Shown here in pieces: positions 55,036-63,623 of a stretch of 64,000 bases of DNA; the first letter of the stretch is position 1; each line of letters starts with the position of its first letter. The notes under the pieces were generated by a model. It had not been told where the DNA came from, made no database searches, and was given only the letters and a program-made list of their open reading frames with translations. The position numbers were made by a program, and so were the translations under genes. Origin of the DNA: a bacterium (GTDB lineage: Bacteria > Cyanobacteriota > Sericytochromatia > S15B-MN24 > UBA4093); NCBI GenBank assembly GCA_017744355.1, contig JAGIBK010000001.1, positions 1,021,694 through 1,085,693 on the forward strand, written 5' to 3'.

Positions 55036-57261
55036 TCAGTGCTCGACGCGGATTTGCAGCGGGCCGTCGTGCTTGAGGGTTCGCACGCGCACCCGCTCGC
55101 CCGCGCGCTCGAAGCGCAGATCCAGGCGAGAATCGCCGACCCTCAAACGATGGATCTCGATGAACTCCGTGAAGTCAGGCAGCCTGGGTCGCACGATCCG
55201 TAGCCGCCGCTCGAAGGCCTCGGGGACCAGCCCCAGCAACGTCTGCACGAGGAAAGGAATGGAGCCCGCCGCCCAGGCCTGCGGATGACAGGCCACCGGA
55301 TAGCGGACGGGTTCGCCGAAAGGCGTGCTCGGATAACCGGTGAACAGCTCGGGCATCCGGTAGTGCTCGAAGTGGGTGGCCGCCTCGAACAGGCCCTCGA
55401 AGACCCGATAAGCCGCTTGGTCCAAGCCGTAGCGCTTGAAGCCCGCCGCGATCAGGGCGTTGTCGTGCGGCCAGACACTCCCCAGGTGATAACCAATCGG
55501 GTTGAAGCGGCGCTCCTCGCTCGAAAGGGTGCGGATCCCCCAGCCGCTGTACATGTCCTTGGCCAACAAGCGCTGTGCGACACGGGCTGCCTTCTCCGGG
55601 TCGGCGATGCCGGTCCAGAGGGCCTGACCGGCGTTGGAGGCGATCACCGCAGCGGGCTTGAGGCCTTCTTGCAGAGCCAGCACGTAGCTCCCGAGCGCCT
55701 CGCTCCAGAAAGCTTGGTTGAACCGCTTCCGCAGCGCCTCGGCCTCGCCGATGAGCCGTGCGGCCCGCCCCGGATCGCCCGACCGGCGAAAGAGGTCCGC
55801 GATCAAGGTCTTGGCCAGATAGACGTAGCCCTGCACCTCGACCAGCGCGATGGGCGGGGTGGCCACGCTGCCGTCCGCGTTCACGATGGCGAGGCCCGAG
55901 TCCTTCCACCCCTGGTTCAAAAGCCCCTTGGCGGAGGCGCACTGATACGCCAGCCAGCCCTCGACGATGCGCTCGCCGTAATCGGCAATCCAGGACAACG
56001 CCCGCTCGACGTTCTCCCGCAGGGCCTCGAAGAGGGCGAGGCTCCCGGTCCAGGCGGCATGCTTTCCTAAAAGGATCAAGAAGAGCGGCGTGGAGTCGAT
56101 CGAGCCGTAGTAGGGGTCGTAGGGAATCTCCTTGAGGCGCGCCAGCTCCCCGACCCGCAATTCGTGGAGGATCTTGCCGGGCTGCTCGTCACGCCAATCG
56201 TCCACGCGCCGCCCCTGGTGCTTGGCCAGCAGGCGCAGCGTCTGCTCGGCGATATCGGGGTTGTAGGCGAGGGCCTCGAGAGAAGCAATCAGGCTGTCTC
56301 GGCCGAAGAGGGTCGTGTACCAGGGCACTCCGGCCGAGAGGTAGCCCTCGTGCTCGAGCTTGCTGCCCAGCATGTGCAAATCCCGCAGGGACTGGGCCAT
56401 GATCCGGTCCAGCAACAAGCTGTCGCTGCGGAGATTGGCGTGCTGCTGATACCAGGCCGCCGCCGATTCGCCGAGCCGGTCGTGAATCCGTGAAAAGTCG
56501 GGGGGAACGCGAGGCTTGGGGGTCAAAGGCCGGGGAGCCCCCGCCTCGCTCAAGAGGAGGCTCACCTGGATCTCGGTCATCTCCTCGGGCGCGAGGCTCA
56601 GCCGGAAGACGGCGGTGGTCCCCTCGTAGTAGCTCGGCGCGGGAGCAAAGTGAATCGTGAGGTAGCGATAGAGGCCGTCGGCCCCGGCGTAGCCGAGCAA
56701 GAGGGCGCCATCCTGCCAAACCGGTTCGAGGATCTCGCCCTGTACTTCGGGCATCAAGCCCCGCACCTCGAAGACGTCCTCGAAGTTCGCCCGGAAGGTG
56801 AGCGAGAGGGAGAAAGCATGGGTGAGCGGGCCAAAGTTGCTGACGCTCAGACGATCATGCAGCGCGCAATCCGCCCCCGAGGCAAGGCGCAACCATTGAA
56901 TCCCCAGGTCCTCCTTGGGGATCAGGGGCCTGAGTTCGCCGCTCAGGTCCGGATTGCTCAGCTGGAAGACGGCCTGATACCCCTCGCTCGCGCTAGAGGC
57001 CAGGACGCTCGCAGGCTTGCCTTCGAGCTTCAGCTCGTAGCCGTCCAGAAAGCGGCAATCGTGGTAGTAGAGGCCGAAGCCGTGCCCCTGTCGCAGCGGC
57101 ACGTTGCCGTCGGGAGCACTCAGGAAGTAGACGCTCTGGTCCTTGACCACGATCGCATCGGCGATGCTGCGCACGACCGAAGGCGTCCGCTGAGCCAGGA
57201 CCCGCTGTTTCCGCTCGCGCCGCTGGCGCTCGCTCGGCTGGGGGTCTCGCTTCCTCGCCAT
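55036..57261 (-). CDS. Glycogen-debranching/amylo-alpha-1,6-glucosidase-like protein
   Basis: A 741-residue protein; the ATG at 57261 follows GAGGG. The N-terminal GDE_N-type beta domain at about 25-220 has VVKDQSVYFLSAPDG and HGFGLYYHDCRFLDGYEL. A six-hairpin (alpha/alpha)6 catalytic barrel follows, with GVPWYTTLFGRDSLIASLEAL, GILHELRVGELA-like PGKILHELR, and YYGSIDSTPLFLIL. It ends with SVWPHDNALIAAGFKRYG and a beta sandwich. It likely hydrolyses alpha-glucan or a glucosyl compound. It is transcribed away from the neighbours; no glycogen genes are adjacent. Confidence 0.88.
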   Translation of the reverse strand: MARKRDPQPSERQRRERKQRVLAQRTPSVVRSIADAIVVKDQSVYFLSAPDGNVPLRQGHGFGLYYHDCRFLDGYELKLEGKPASVLASSASEGYQAVFQLSNPDLSGELRPLIPKEDLGIQWLRLASGADCALHDRLSVSNFGPLTHAFSLSLTFRANFEDVFEVRGLMPEVQGEILEPVWQDGALLLGYAGADGLYRYLTIHFAPAPSYYEGTTAVFRLSLAPEEMTEIQVSLLLSEAGAPRPLTPKPRVPPDFSRIHDRLGESAAAWYQQHANLRSDSLLLDRIMAQSLRDLHMLGSKLEHEGYLSAGVPWYTTLFGRDSLIASLEALAYNPDIAEQTLRLLAKHQGRRVDDWRDEQPGKILHELRVGELARLKEIPYDPYYGSIDSTPLFLILLGKHAAWTGSLALFEALRENVERALSWIADYGERIVEGWLAYQCASAKGLLNQGWKDSGLAIVNADGSVATPPIALVEVQGYVYLAKTLIADLFRRSGDPGRAARLIGEAEALRKRFNQAFWSEALGSYVLALQEGLKPAAVIASNAGQALWTGIADPEKAARVAQRLLAKDMYSGWGIRTLSSEERRFNPIGYHLGSVWPHDNALIAAGFKRYGLDQAAYRVFEGLFEAATHFEHYRMPELFTGYPSTPFGEPVRYPVACHPQAWAAGSIPFLVQTLLGLVPEAFERRLRIVRPRLPDFTEFIEIHRLRVGDSRLDLRFERAGERVRVRTLKHDGPLQIRVEH

Positions 57262-57348
57262 GACGCCCTCGCATACGCAACCGCCTTCCCGAGTATGCGC
57301 TGGGTGGCCTGCGCGATGCGCCGTCAATTCGCCTAAAAAGTTGGGAAA

Positions 57349-58164
57349 TTAGCCGTACAGGAACTTGAGGGCCCTCGGCAGCCGCCGGCGCCACGCGCGC
57401 TCGTTGTGCGCCCCGCGGGAATCGGGCCGCCACATCAGGTGGTAGCCGGGCACGAAGCCCTTGCGCTCGAGCAACTCGGCCATCCACTCGGCGTGCTTGA
57501 TGACGATGCCGTGCGCCTCTTTGGCGCCGCAGTCCAGGTAGAGGCGCGGATCGCCGCCGGCGCGCGCCTTGGCCACGTACTGGAAGATCGCCCCCTCGTC
57601 CACCCAGAGCGAAGGGGACATGCACAGGGCCCGCCCGAAGACGTCGTTGTGGCGAAAGTAGGCGTAGAGGGCGAGAAGCCCCCCCAGCGAGGAGCCGCCG
57701 ACCAGGGTATGCTGCGCCCCTTCGAGCACCCGCAGGTCCTCGCGCACCATCTTGGCGAGCGGGCCCACCACCCAGTCGAGCAATGCGTCGCCCCAGGCTT
57801 CCTTCCCGGGCTCGACGGGCCAGGGGCTGAGCTCCTCGGCGCGCTTCGCGCCGCCGTGGTGGATCCCGACGACGATGGGGACCGTGAGGCCCCGGGCCGC
57901 GCGGGCATCGAGCGCCCGGTGCATGTGCCAGCCGCCCGAAAAAGCGCCTTCGTCCGCGAACAGGTTCTGGCCGTCGAACATGTAGGCCACCGGGTAGCGG
58001 CGCTCGGGCTCCCGGTCGTAGCCGGGCGGGAAGTAGATGGTCAGCGGTCGCGCCCCTTCGACGCCCGGGATCTCGAAGGCCTTGGTGCGGTGAAGGCGGC
58101 CCTGGGGGCCTTTGGGGGCGCGGGGAGTCGCGGTCGAGCGCGGCTTGGCGGTGGAACTGCTCAT
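57349..58164 (-). CDS. Putative esterase (enterobactin-esterase-like, alpha/beta-hydrolase)
   Basis: A 271-residue protein. LTIYFPPGYDREPERRYPVAYMFDGQNLF is the D-type esterase pattern, nucleophile S159 lies in VGGSSLGG, and the catalytic His in RGAHNERAW near 252. Members cleave feruloyl esters, trilactone siderophores or S-formylglutathione. No signal peptide is seen, only a Ser/Thr/Pro-rich N-terminus. There is no Shine-Dalgarno; TACAAT lies 6 nt before the ATG. Confidence 0.88.
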   Translation of the reverse strand: MSSSTAKPRSTATPRAPKGPQGRLHRTKAFEIPGVEGARPLTIYFPPGYDREPERRYPVAYMFDGQNLFADEGAFSGGWHMHRALDARAARGLTVPIVVGIHHGGAKRAEELSPWPVEPGKEAWGDALLDWVVGPLAKMVREDLRVLEGAQHTLVGGSSLGGLLALYAYFRHNDVFGRALCMSPSLWVDEGAIFQYVAKARAGGDPRLYLDCGAKEAHGIVIKHAEWMAELLERKGFVPGYHLMWRPDSRGAHNERAWRRRLPRALKFLYG

Positions 58165-58170
58165 GGCACC

Positions 58171-58176
58171 ATTGTA
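58171..58176 (-). promoter_or_regulatory. -10 hexamer (TACAAT) of a possible leaderless esterase gene
   Basis: On minus TACAAT is followed by GGTGCC and the ATG. The spacing matches the other -10/ATG pairs at 8898, 9466 and 62593. The -35 is unclear. Confidence 0.45.
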
Positions 58177-58256
58177 CGATCTTCCGAGGGTGCGATCGAG
58201 CCGGGCTGGTCACGCTGCACGTAGACGCCACCCCCTGGGGTCGTTAGGGTGAAGCC

Positions 58257-58730
58257 ATGCGAAGCGGAGCGATCGCCACGATCATCGGTACCTGGCTGCT
58301 TTTGGCGGCCTGCGGCGGCGGTGCCGCCCCCGGCCCCTCGCCGAGCCCGGGGCTCTCCCCGCGCCCGAGCGTCACACCCGCCCCCTCGCCCCCCGCCGTC
58401 GTGCCGATCGAGGGCGAAACAAGCCTGGACGGCTGGCAAGCCGAGGTGGTGGTCGTCGCGCGCGAGGTCCAGGTGGACGCCACCGGCTGGCTGCGGCTGG
58501 ACGGGCGCCTCGCCAACCGCGGCACCCGCGAGGCCACCGCTGTTGGCCTGCGCGTGCGCTTTTACGACGAGCTGGGCCTGCTCTTGGATACTCGCGAGGC
58601 CGTTGTCACCCCGACGCTCCTCGCCCCTGCCCAGGAGGCCACCTTCGCCCTCGTCTACCCGACCCAGGCCCGCATCCCCCTCTTGACCCTGCAACCTCGT
58701 TGGCAACTCTCAAGCCCCGCCCCCCGCTGA
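58257..58730 (+). CDS. Lipoprotein with FxLYD-type domain
   Basis: A 157-residue protein. Signal and lipobox LLLAACG (C19) are followed by a Pro/Ser-rich linker of about 30 residues and a beta-sandwich at about 65-150. The sandwich has ANRGTREATAVGLRVRFYDELGLLLDT, the FxLYD-like core (F-Y-D), then an APAQEATFALVYP strand. AGGG precedes the ATG. The architecture parallels the lipoprotein at 28547. Function unknown. Confidence 0.82.
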   Translation: MRSGAIATIIGTWLLLAACGGGAAPGPSPSPGLSPRPSVTPAPSPPAVVPIEGETSLDGWQAEVVVVAREVQVDATGWLRLDGRLANRGTREATAVGLRVRFYDELGLLLDTREAVVTPTLLAPAQEATFALVYPTQARIPLLTLQPRWQLSSPAPR

Positions 58731-58737
58731 AGCGGGG

Positions 58738-59499
58738 TCAGGGGAAGGCGCGAATCTCGATCCGGCGCCAGTCCTCTCGGTTGCCCGTCGCCCGGATGGT
58801 CAGGCCGCCCGGGAGATCCGGGTCGATGAGCGGGGCCGAGGCCGTCGCGACGGGCCGCTCGCTGAGATACGCCGTCACCAGTCCCGTCCGGGTATCCACC
58901 TCCGCCCCGAAGTGCACCCACTCGCCAATCGCCACCGGGTTCTCGACCTGGGCAAGAAGGGTCCAGCCCTTGCCCTGCATGGGCGGGGCATCGTCGGCTT
59001 GCCAGATCATGAGGTGGCGGTCGGTCTGGAGGACCTCCACGTAAGAAGTGGGCGAGAGGTAATAGACCTGGGCGGCGAGCTCGCCGTAGCCGTTGAAGCG
59101 CGCGGCCCCGCCCTGGCTGCGCCCCTCCAGGCGGACCCGGTAGCGCGGGCTCAGCTCGCCCTGATAGCGCCGAAAGGTCAAGGGCTCGGCCGGCTCGGTC
59201 CGCGCCTCGGGCACCTGGTAGATCGCGTTGCCCTTGTGGCGCACGATCCGCCAGCCCCCCCCGTAGAGCCAGGGGTAGTCGTGGCCGTCGGCGCGGACGT
59301 CTCGCCACTCGGCGGGCTCCTGGCCATGGGGGACCTTGGCCCATTCCGAGCAGTAGAGCAGCTTTCCCTCGCGCTTGGCCCGAGCGCTTGCCTCGGGATC
59401 GACAGAAGGCAAGGCGCCTGGCTGACTGCAGGCGTAGAGCAGCAGGACGAAGGCGAACACGGCGCGCAGGGTGTCCGCCTCGTGAGCTGGTCGGGGCAC
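58738..59499 (-). CDS. Hypothetical lipoprotein with jelly-roll-like domain
   Basis: A 253-residue protein. The N-terminus has a hydrophobic stretch and a lipobox-like LLLYACS (C24). The rest is beta-rich with many aromatic residues, laid out like LamG/concanavalin or DUF1080-type domains (RYRVRLEGRSQGGAARFNGYGELAAQVYYLSP, WTLLAQVENPVAIGEWVHFGAEVDTRTG). The GTG at 59499 is a weakly supported start. It may bind polysaccharide; this is inference from fold pattern. Confidence 0.72.
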   Translation of the reverse strand: MPRPAHEADTLRAVFAFVLLLYACSQPGALPSVDPEASARAKREGKLLYCSEWAKVPHGQEPAEWRDVRADGHDYPWLYGGGWRIVRHKGNAIYQVPEARTEPAEPLTFRRYQGELSPRYRVRLEGRSQGGAARFNGYGELAAQVYYLSPTSYVEVLQTDRHLMIWQADDAPPMQGKGWTLLAQVENPVAIGEWVHFGAEVDTRTGLVTAYLSERPVATASAPLIDPDLPGGLTIRATGNREDWRRIEIRAFP

Positions 59500-59510
59500 G
59501 ACGGACGCGG

Positions 59511-59873
59511 TCAGAGGAAGCGGATGACGGTCGTCACCCGCGCGTGGGTCTTGGGGTCCTCGCCGCAGATGTCGATCTCGCGCGGATGGCTGGCGTCGTC
59601 CTCCTCGACCACGAGCTTAGAGGTACAGATGACCGAGTGGGTCATGCGGTCGGCCTTCTCGCTGCGCTGGGCGCCCACCTCGATGTCCACCGCGCAGGCC
59701 TCGCTGCCCTTCATCTCGGGGGTGATGCCGAGCAGGGGCAGGTTGTCTGCGATCAGGCGATCGCCGAACTCGTCGCTCTTGAGCTCGACGGAGACCTTGG
59801 CGCGCCGCTTGAGGACGCTGATGTCGTTGAGGTAATCGAGCCACTGGTCGGTCGGGATGATGCGCGTCGCCAT
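59511..59873 (-). CDS. DUF5335-like protein
   Basis: A 120-residue protein. MATRIIPTDQWLDYLNDIS, DNLPLLGITPEMKGSEACAVDIEVG, TTVIRFL and the overall length fit the DUF5335 family, whose members are small, widely occurring and of unknown function. GGGAGG precedes the ATG. The next gene downstream begins 11 nt later on the same strand, so they may be co-transcribed. Confidence 0.72.
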   Translation of the reverse strand: MATRIIPTDQWLDYLNDISVLKRRAKVSVELKSDEFGDRLIADNLPLLGITPEMKGSEACAVDIEVGAQRSEKADRMTHSVICTSKLVVEEDDASHPREIDICGEDPKTHARVTTVIRFL

Positions 59874-60092
59874 TGAGGAACCTCCCTCTCTCAGCCGTCG
59901 CCCGACCCGCCGCGCGGATGGACGGATGCTTCATGGGTGGCAGGATCTTAGCAAGACCCACGGGCCTCCCAAAGCGTCGAGCACTACCAAGCTTTTTGTC
60001 CTTCCGAAGAAGTTGGGCCAAATGGCCCTTCGCAGGCAGTTGGGCGGCGGAACAGAATATGGCTGCCTGCTTCATGCGAAGGGGAAAACACC

Positions 60093-60488
60093 ATGCCCAT
60101 GCCCGAACCGAGCATCCCCCGCGTGACGATTCAGGACGTCAAGCGCCTGATGGAAGGTGGGAAAACCTTCTACCTCATGGACGTCCGGCAGCAGCCCGAC
60201 TCGACCCAGATCAAGGGGGCCATTTACTACGCCCCTGACGACCTGCTTGCGGCCGAGCATATCCACCTGCCCGTGCCAAAGGACCGGCCCGTCTTCCTCT
60301 ACTGCACCTCGCCCCACGAGGCCACCAGCGCGGCGATCGCCCGCAAGCTGCTCGCCGAGGGCTACGCCCACGCCCATCCCATCGAGGGGGGCTACGGCGC
60401 ATGGCGCCGCCGCAAGATCGGTTATCCCATCGAGCGGCGGCCCGACCTCAAGGAAACGCGCCCACTGCCCTACAAGCCGCTGGGGTAG
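60093..60488 (+). CDS. Single-domain rhodanese
   Basis: A 131-residue protein. The rhodanese fold is seen from VTIQDVKRLMEGGKTFYLMDVRQ, GAIYYAPDD and the active-site loop with Cys71 in FLYCTSPHEATS. It transfers sulphane sulphur or reads persulphides. The AGGGG Shine-Dalgarno is 8 nt from the ATG. Its last 19 nt overlap the 3' end of the convergent esterase gene. The upstream 219 nt hold only the two divergent ribosome-binding sites. Confidence 0.92.
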   Translation: MPMPEPSIPRVTIQDVKRLMEGGKTFYLMDVRQQPDSTQIKGAIYYAPDDLLAAEHIHLPVPKDRPVFLYCTSPHEATSAAIARKLLAEGYAHAHPIEGGYGAWRRRKIGYPIERRPDLKETRPLPYKPLG

Positions 60489-61792
60489 GTCTCGAGGCCC
60501 GGCGGCTCCGGCCCGAGATCCAGGGGCTCGACCGCAAGCGTCTCGTCGTGGAAGACGTAGGCGTCGTAGCGCGCGGCCAGGCGTGAGGGCACGTAGTTGC
60601 CAAAGCGCTCCTCGGCCGGGTTGTAGACCACCCCAATGGCACGCTCGGGCCGCGTCTCAGCAAGCCACGCCCCACCACGGGCCAGGTCCCTGAGCCCCAG
60701 GTAGAAGGAAGGGATGTTCGCCTGGTGGAAGGCGGCCTCGATGCTGTCTTCTCGGGCCGGGGGCACCCGCATGAACTCGGGGGGGCCGTCCCAGGCCCGG
60801 GCCGCCGTGACCGTCCCTCGGTAGGTGCCGAAGCCGACCGCGAAGGCATCGGAGCCGTGGCGCTCGCGCACGAGCTGGCCCACGTTCAAGTGGCCGCTCT
60901 GGCCCTCGTAAGTGGCCCGGAAGTCCCCGATGTGGGAGTTGTGCTCCCACAGGATCGCCTTCGCATCGGGGCCCAGGTGGGCCAGGAGGCGCTCCAGGGT
61001 TGCCACCATGTGGCGATCGCGCAGATTCCAGGTCACGGCCCCGCCCCGCACCATCTGGCGGTAGTAGCTCTCGGCATCGGCGGCAGCTATCGCGTTCAGC
61101 TCGGCCTCGAAGGCCTCGTCGCGCGAGCTGAGGGCCGCGTAGCGCGCACGCTGCTCCCGCAGGTCCAAGAGGGTTGAAATCAGTTCCTCCTCGCAGGAGG
61201 CGGCGAGGAAGTGCGCATCGAGCGCGTACTGGCGGGTATCCTCCCCGAAGGGCTCGAAGCAGGCGTAGCGCTCGCGCGCACGCTCGGCCGCTGCGGGGTC
61301 CACCCTTTCCAGGTAGGCCACGACGGCCTCCATCGAGGCGTGGAGGCTGTACAGGTCGAGGCCGTAGAAGCCCACCCGCGACTCGGGGGATCGGCGGTCA
61401 TTCCAGCCGCGGAGCCAATCGATGAAGGAGAGGACCACCGTGTTGCGCCACATCCAGATGGGGAAGCGCTTGAAGCCGCCAAGGGCCGACAGGGCATCCT
61501 CCGGGGCCCCGCGCACGTAGCGGTTGACTCTGGCCGCGTCGGGCCAATCCCCTTCGATGGCGACGAAGGTGAAGCCCTTCTCCTCGATCAGATGCCGGGT
61601 CAGGCGCGCGCGGGTCGCGTAGAACTCGGCGGTGCCGTGGCTCGCTTCACCGAGCATCACGATCCGGGCCTCGCCCACCTCGTCCAGGCATGCGTCGAAG
61701 TCCTCGGGGACCCCGTGGAGGGGGACCGCGCTGAGGCGCACCCAGTCGGCATGGGAGAGCGCCGGCGGCCTTGAGCCTCTTCCGTTCGGCAT
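60470..61792 (-). CDS. Erythromycin-esterase-family protein
   Basis: A 440-residue protein from the ATG at 61792 (AGGAG 8 nt upstream). The family core is present: IVMLGEASHGTAEFYATRARLTRHLIEEKGF (E49, H52), IEGDWPDA, FYGLDLYSL, LWEHNSHIGD and a C-terminal AIGVVYNP. The proteins are usually not resistance enzymes; they may hydrolyse unknown esters. It starts 4 nt after a phosphoribosyltransferase gene, a recurrent pair that is also known as a fusion. The 3' end overlaps the rhodanese gene. Confidence 0.92.
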   Translation of the reverse strand: MPNGRGSRPPALSHADWVRLSAVPLHGVPEDFDACLDEVGEARIVMLGEASHGTAEFYATRARLTRHLIEEKGFTFVAIEGDWPDAARVNRYVRGAPEDALSALGGFKRFPIWMWRNTVVLSFIDWLRGWNDRRSPESRVGFYGLDLYSLHASMEAVVAYLERVDPAAAERARERYACFEPFGEDTRQYALDAHFLAASCEEELISTLLDLREQRARYAALSSRDEAFEAELNAIAAADAESYYRQMVRGGAVTWNLRDRHMVATLERLLAHLGPDAKAILWEHNSHIGDFRATYEGQSGHLNVGQLVRERHGSDAFAVGFGTYRGTVTAARAWDGPPEFMRVPPAREDSIEAAFHQANIPSFYLGLRDLARGGAWLAETRPERAIGVVYNPAEERFGNYVPSRLAARYDAYVFHDETLAVEPLDLGPEPPGLETYPSGL

Positions 61793-61796
61793 GGTC

Positions 61797-62456
61797 TCAG
61801 CTCCTCTTGGCTTGGGAGGCGGCAGCCGCAGCCTCCTTGAGGATGGCCCGGACCTCGTCGTCCTCCACCTGGTCGAAGCGATCGTAGAACTGCCCGACCG
61901 CGTAGAACTCCTCGGGGACCAGGACCACCTCGAGCGCATCGGCCATGGGCGCGAGCACCCGCGCGGTGTCGGCAGCGATCACCGGAGCGGCGAGGATCAC
62001 CTTGGCGGGCTGCTGCTCGCGCACGTCAGCGAGGGCCGCGCGCACCGTCATCCCCGTCGCGATGCCGTCGTCCACCAGGATGACGACCTTTCCCTCCAAG
62101 GGCAGGGCTCCACGCGCCTCGCGCAAATCATGCGCGCGACGCTCGGCCAGCGCGCGTTGCTCCAGGGCCTCCTGGTCCAGGTAGCCGGGGGGAATCCACA
62201 GGCGCCGCAGGGCCTGCTCGTTCAGGACCCTCCCCCCCCGCGCCGTGATGGCCCCAAGGGCGAACTCCGGGTTGCCCGGGGCGCCGAGCTTGCGCGAAAC
62301 GAGGATGTCGAGGGGCGCGTTCAGGCGATTTGCGACCTCACGGGCCACCGGCACCCCGCCGCGCGGCAGGCCGATCACCACCGTGTCCGGGCCCGCGTAC
62401 TGCATCAAGCGCTCGGCGAGCAATTGGCCCGCCTCCTTGCGATCGACAAACCTCAT
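61797..62456 (-). CDS. Phosphoribosyltransferase-family protein
   Basis: A 219-residue protein from the ATG at 62456, after GGAGG. A PRTase fold with the PRPP loop VVILVDDGIATGMT at 124-137 and GLPRGGVPVAREVANRL near 29-45. The C-terminal helices (PEEFYAVGQFYDRFDQVEDDEV) are the family trait of the group found next to erythromycin esterases. The natural substrate is not known. It heads a two-gene operon. Confidence 0.92.
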   Translation of the reverse strand: MRFVDRKEAGQLLAERLMQYAGPDTVVIGLPRGGVPVAREVANRLNAPLDILVSRKLGAPGNPEFALGAITARGGRVLNEQALRRLWIPPGYLDQEALEQRALAERRAHDLREARGALPLEGKVVILVDDGIATGMTVRAALADVREQQPAKVILAAPVIAADTARVLAPMADALEVVLVPEEFYAVGQFYDRFDQVEDDEVRAILKEAAAAASQAKRS

Positions 62457-62569
62457 GACCCTCACCTCCGCGCCTTCCGCACCGCGCGCGAGCATCCTAG
62501 TCCCGGCATTCATCGCTGTAAATCGCGGCTCGGGCGCTGGAAACGGGCTGCCGCAAGGCGCTTAGGCGC

Positions 62570-62598
62570 TTGGCAGGGGGGATTAAGCTTGCTACACT
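62570..62598 (+). promoter_or_regulatory. Promoter of the subtilase gene
   Basis: TTGGCA at 62570-62575 and TACACT at 62593-62598 are 17 nt apart. The ATG lies 7 nt after the -10, so the mRNA would be leaderless. Confidence 0.65.
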
Positions 62599-62605
62599 GG
62601 GACCC

Positions 62606-63556
62606 ATGACGCGTACGACTTGGCAATGGTCCCTCGAACGGATTCAGGCGCCACGGGCTTGGCGGATCACCTCGGGGGATCCGTCAGTGGTCGTGGCCGT
62701 GCTCGACACGGGGGTAGACCCGCGTCACCCCGACCTGCAAGGCAAGGTCCTGCCCGGGGTCAATCTCTTCGAGCCCAACAAACCCGCCCACGACGACAAC
62801 GGTCACGGCACCGCCGTCGCCGGCATCATCGCTGCGCAGGGAGGCATCCGCGATCGCTTCCGAGGGGTCGCCCCGGACTGCCGGATCCTGCCCGTCAAGA
62901 TCAACAAGCCCCGCACCGGCAGCGTGCACGCCGCTCAGATCGCCGAGGGCATCCGCCAGGCGCTCGCCCACGGCGCCGACGTCCTGAACCTGAGCGTCGG
63001 CTGCGAGATCGGCGAGCCCGGCTTCAACCACGCGACCATGGCCGACCTGGCCAACGCCATCTACGAGGCCCTGCGCCGCGGGGTGCCCGTGGTCTGCGCC
63101 GGCGGCCCCCGCGAGCGCAAGACCTACCCCGCCGCCTGGGAGACCCTGCCCGAGTTCGCCGGCCTCATCGCCGTGGGCGCCACCGACCGCAAGGACCGCC
63201 TCCACATGTGGTCCCCGCGCTGGGACTACGTCTCCTTGGTCGCGCCGGCCGACGCCACCACCACCTTCCCGGTCAGCTCGCCGTTCCTGCATGCCCGCTT
63301 CGGCGGCACCTCGGCGGCCTCGCCCCACGTGGCCGGCGTGCTCGCCCTGATGCGCACCCTGCGCCCCGAGCTGAAACCCCGCGAGCTCAAGCGGATCCTG
63401 CTCGAAACCAGCGACAAGATTCGCGGCGGGCGCGTGCTGAGGGTCAACGCCTTCCGCGCTCTCCAGGCCCTCGGCGGCCGGGAGGCCCTGCGCGAAAGGG
63501 AGCAACTTAACAAAACTAGAAAAACCTCATCAAACACGTTACAATATTCCTCGTAG
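62606..63556 (+). CDS. S8 subtilisin-family serine peptidase, no signal peptide
   Basis: A 316-residue enzyme with the triad D34 (VAVLDTGVDP), H67 (DNGHGTAVAG) and S236 (FGGTSAASPHVAG), plus the oxyanion Asn region replaced by VCAGGP, where AAGN is usual. The Asn of the hole is not obvious and may be lost. It has no signal or propeptide, so it resembles intracellular subtilases. The promoter and ATG are 7 nt apart. The last 20 residues are Ser/Thr/Lys rich. Loss of the Asn would reduce but not abolish activity. Confidence 0.9.
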   Translation: MTRTTWQWSLERIQAPRAWRITSGDPSVVVAVLDTGVDPRHPDLQGKVLPGVNLFEPNKPAHDDNGHGTAVAGIIAAQGGIRDRFRGVAPDCRILPVKINKPRTGSVHAAQIAEGIRQALAHGADVLNLSVGCEIGEPGFNHATMADLANAIYEALRRGVPVVCAGGPRERKTYPAAWETLPEFAGLIAVGATDRKDRLHMWSPRWDYVSLVAPADATTTFPVSSPFLHARFGGTSAASPHVAGVLALMRTLRPELKPRELKRILLETSDKIRGGRVLRVNAFRALQALGGREALREREQLNKTRKTSSNTLQYSS

Positions 63557-63623
63557 CCCGGGCCTGCCCCCGGGCCTCTGATTTGCGTAACCCTGCCTGT
63601 CCAAAAGGAGTGCCACTGCCACC

